The notes beneath the pieces were generated by a model. The model made no database searches. It was not told where the DNA came from and was given only the letters and a program-made list of their open reading frames with translations. A program made the position numbers and the translations under genes. A stretch of DNA of 64,000 bases from CAWJNF01 sp963844235 (GTDB lineage: Bacteria; Actinomycetota; Thermoleophilia; Gaiellales; Gaiellaceae): NCBI GenBank assembly GCA_963844235.1, contig CAWJNF010000005.1:806001-870000 (forward strand), read 5' to 3'. This document shows, piece after piece, positions 62,528 to 64,000 of this stretch. Numbering within the stretch: position 1 is the stretch's first letter; each line of letters starts with the position of its first letter.

Positions 62528-62590
62528 GATTGAGGAGGGGCTTGCCGCGGGCGGTTCACCTCTCCACCGTCGCGCGTTTTCCGCGTCCTG

Positions 62591-64000
<1,410 letters not shown>

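Overview
The window is GC-rich bacterial chromosome. The 16S/23S type, the gatCAB order, ECF sigma/anti-sigma pairs, a large bifunctional PBP with PASTA repeats, DUF4331/TPR/NicO genes and many TANNNT boxes 12-13 nt before start codons suggest a deep actinobacterium, possibly Thermoleophilia (Gaiellales/Solirubrobacterales-like). That placement is inferred from general appearance, not from a phylogeny.

Layout. 1-5.9 kb: peptidyl-prolyl isomerase, folD, a cold-shock gene, gatC-gatA-gatB (indirect Gln/Asn-tRNA charging) and a frameshifted methyltransferase. 5.9-13.3 kb: amino-acid metabolism (class V aminotransferase plus serA, ilvE, a DegT-type aminotransferase), a YbaK editing protein and a methyladenine glycosylase. 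13.3-22.4 kb: a class A PBP, an ECF sigma/RskA-like pair, and the co-directional set DUF4331 - TPR - NicO/RcnA-like transporter - second Ni/Co transporter. 22.4-24 kb: an ArsC/YfgD-like gene whose catalytic Cys codon is TGA followed by a SECIS-like hairpin, divergent from tyrS. 24-30 kb: a complete rrn operon whose 23S gene is interrupted at the L1951 site by a 755-nt group I intron with a LAGLIDADG endonuclease.

30-41.7 kb: a VOC protein, an M48 protease, an MprAB-like two-component system followed by an array of four 11-bp repeats in front of a secreted protein, transsulfuration genes (CBS and cystathionine gamma-synthase/lyase type), a histidine phosphatase, an SDR, dgt-dnaG and tRNA-Asn. 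41.7-55.5 kb: dispersed palindromic repeats, a broken cold-shock gene, FabF and PlsC homologues, a four-gene ABC exporter operon, a folE/oxidoreductase/GFA group, a second ECF sigma/anti-sigma pair, a GT2 and a YjbQ protein.

55.5-62.3 kb: a small integrated island bounded by a tRNA(CAU) gene and a 43-bp copy of its 3' end. It carries DUF6325, an arylsulfatase, DUF1622, an RlmJ-like methyltransferase, a GNAT protein and the C-terminal remnant of a tyrosine integrase beside the right att site. The window ends inside clpC on the minus strand.

Quality note: at least six genes, including clpC, are split by single indels. Some of these are probably sequencing or assembly errors rather than true pseudogenes, and this also tempers the selenoprotein claim.
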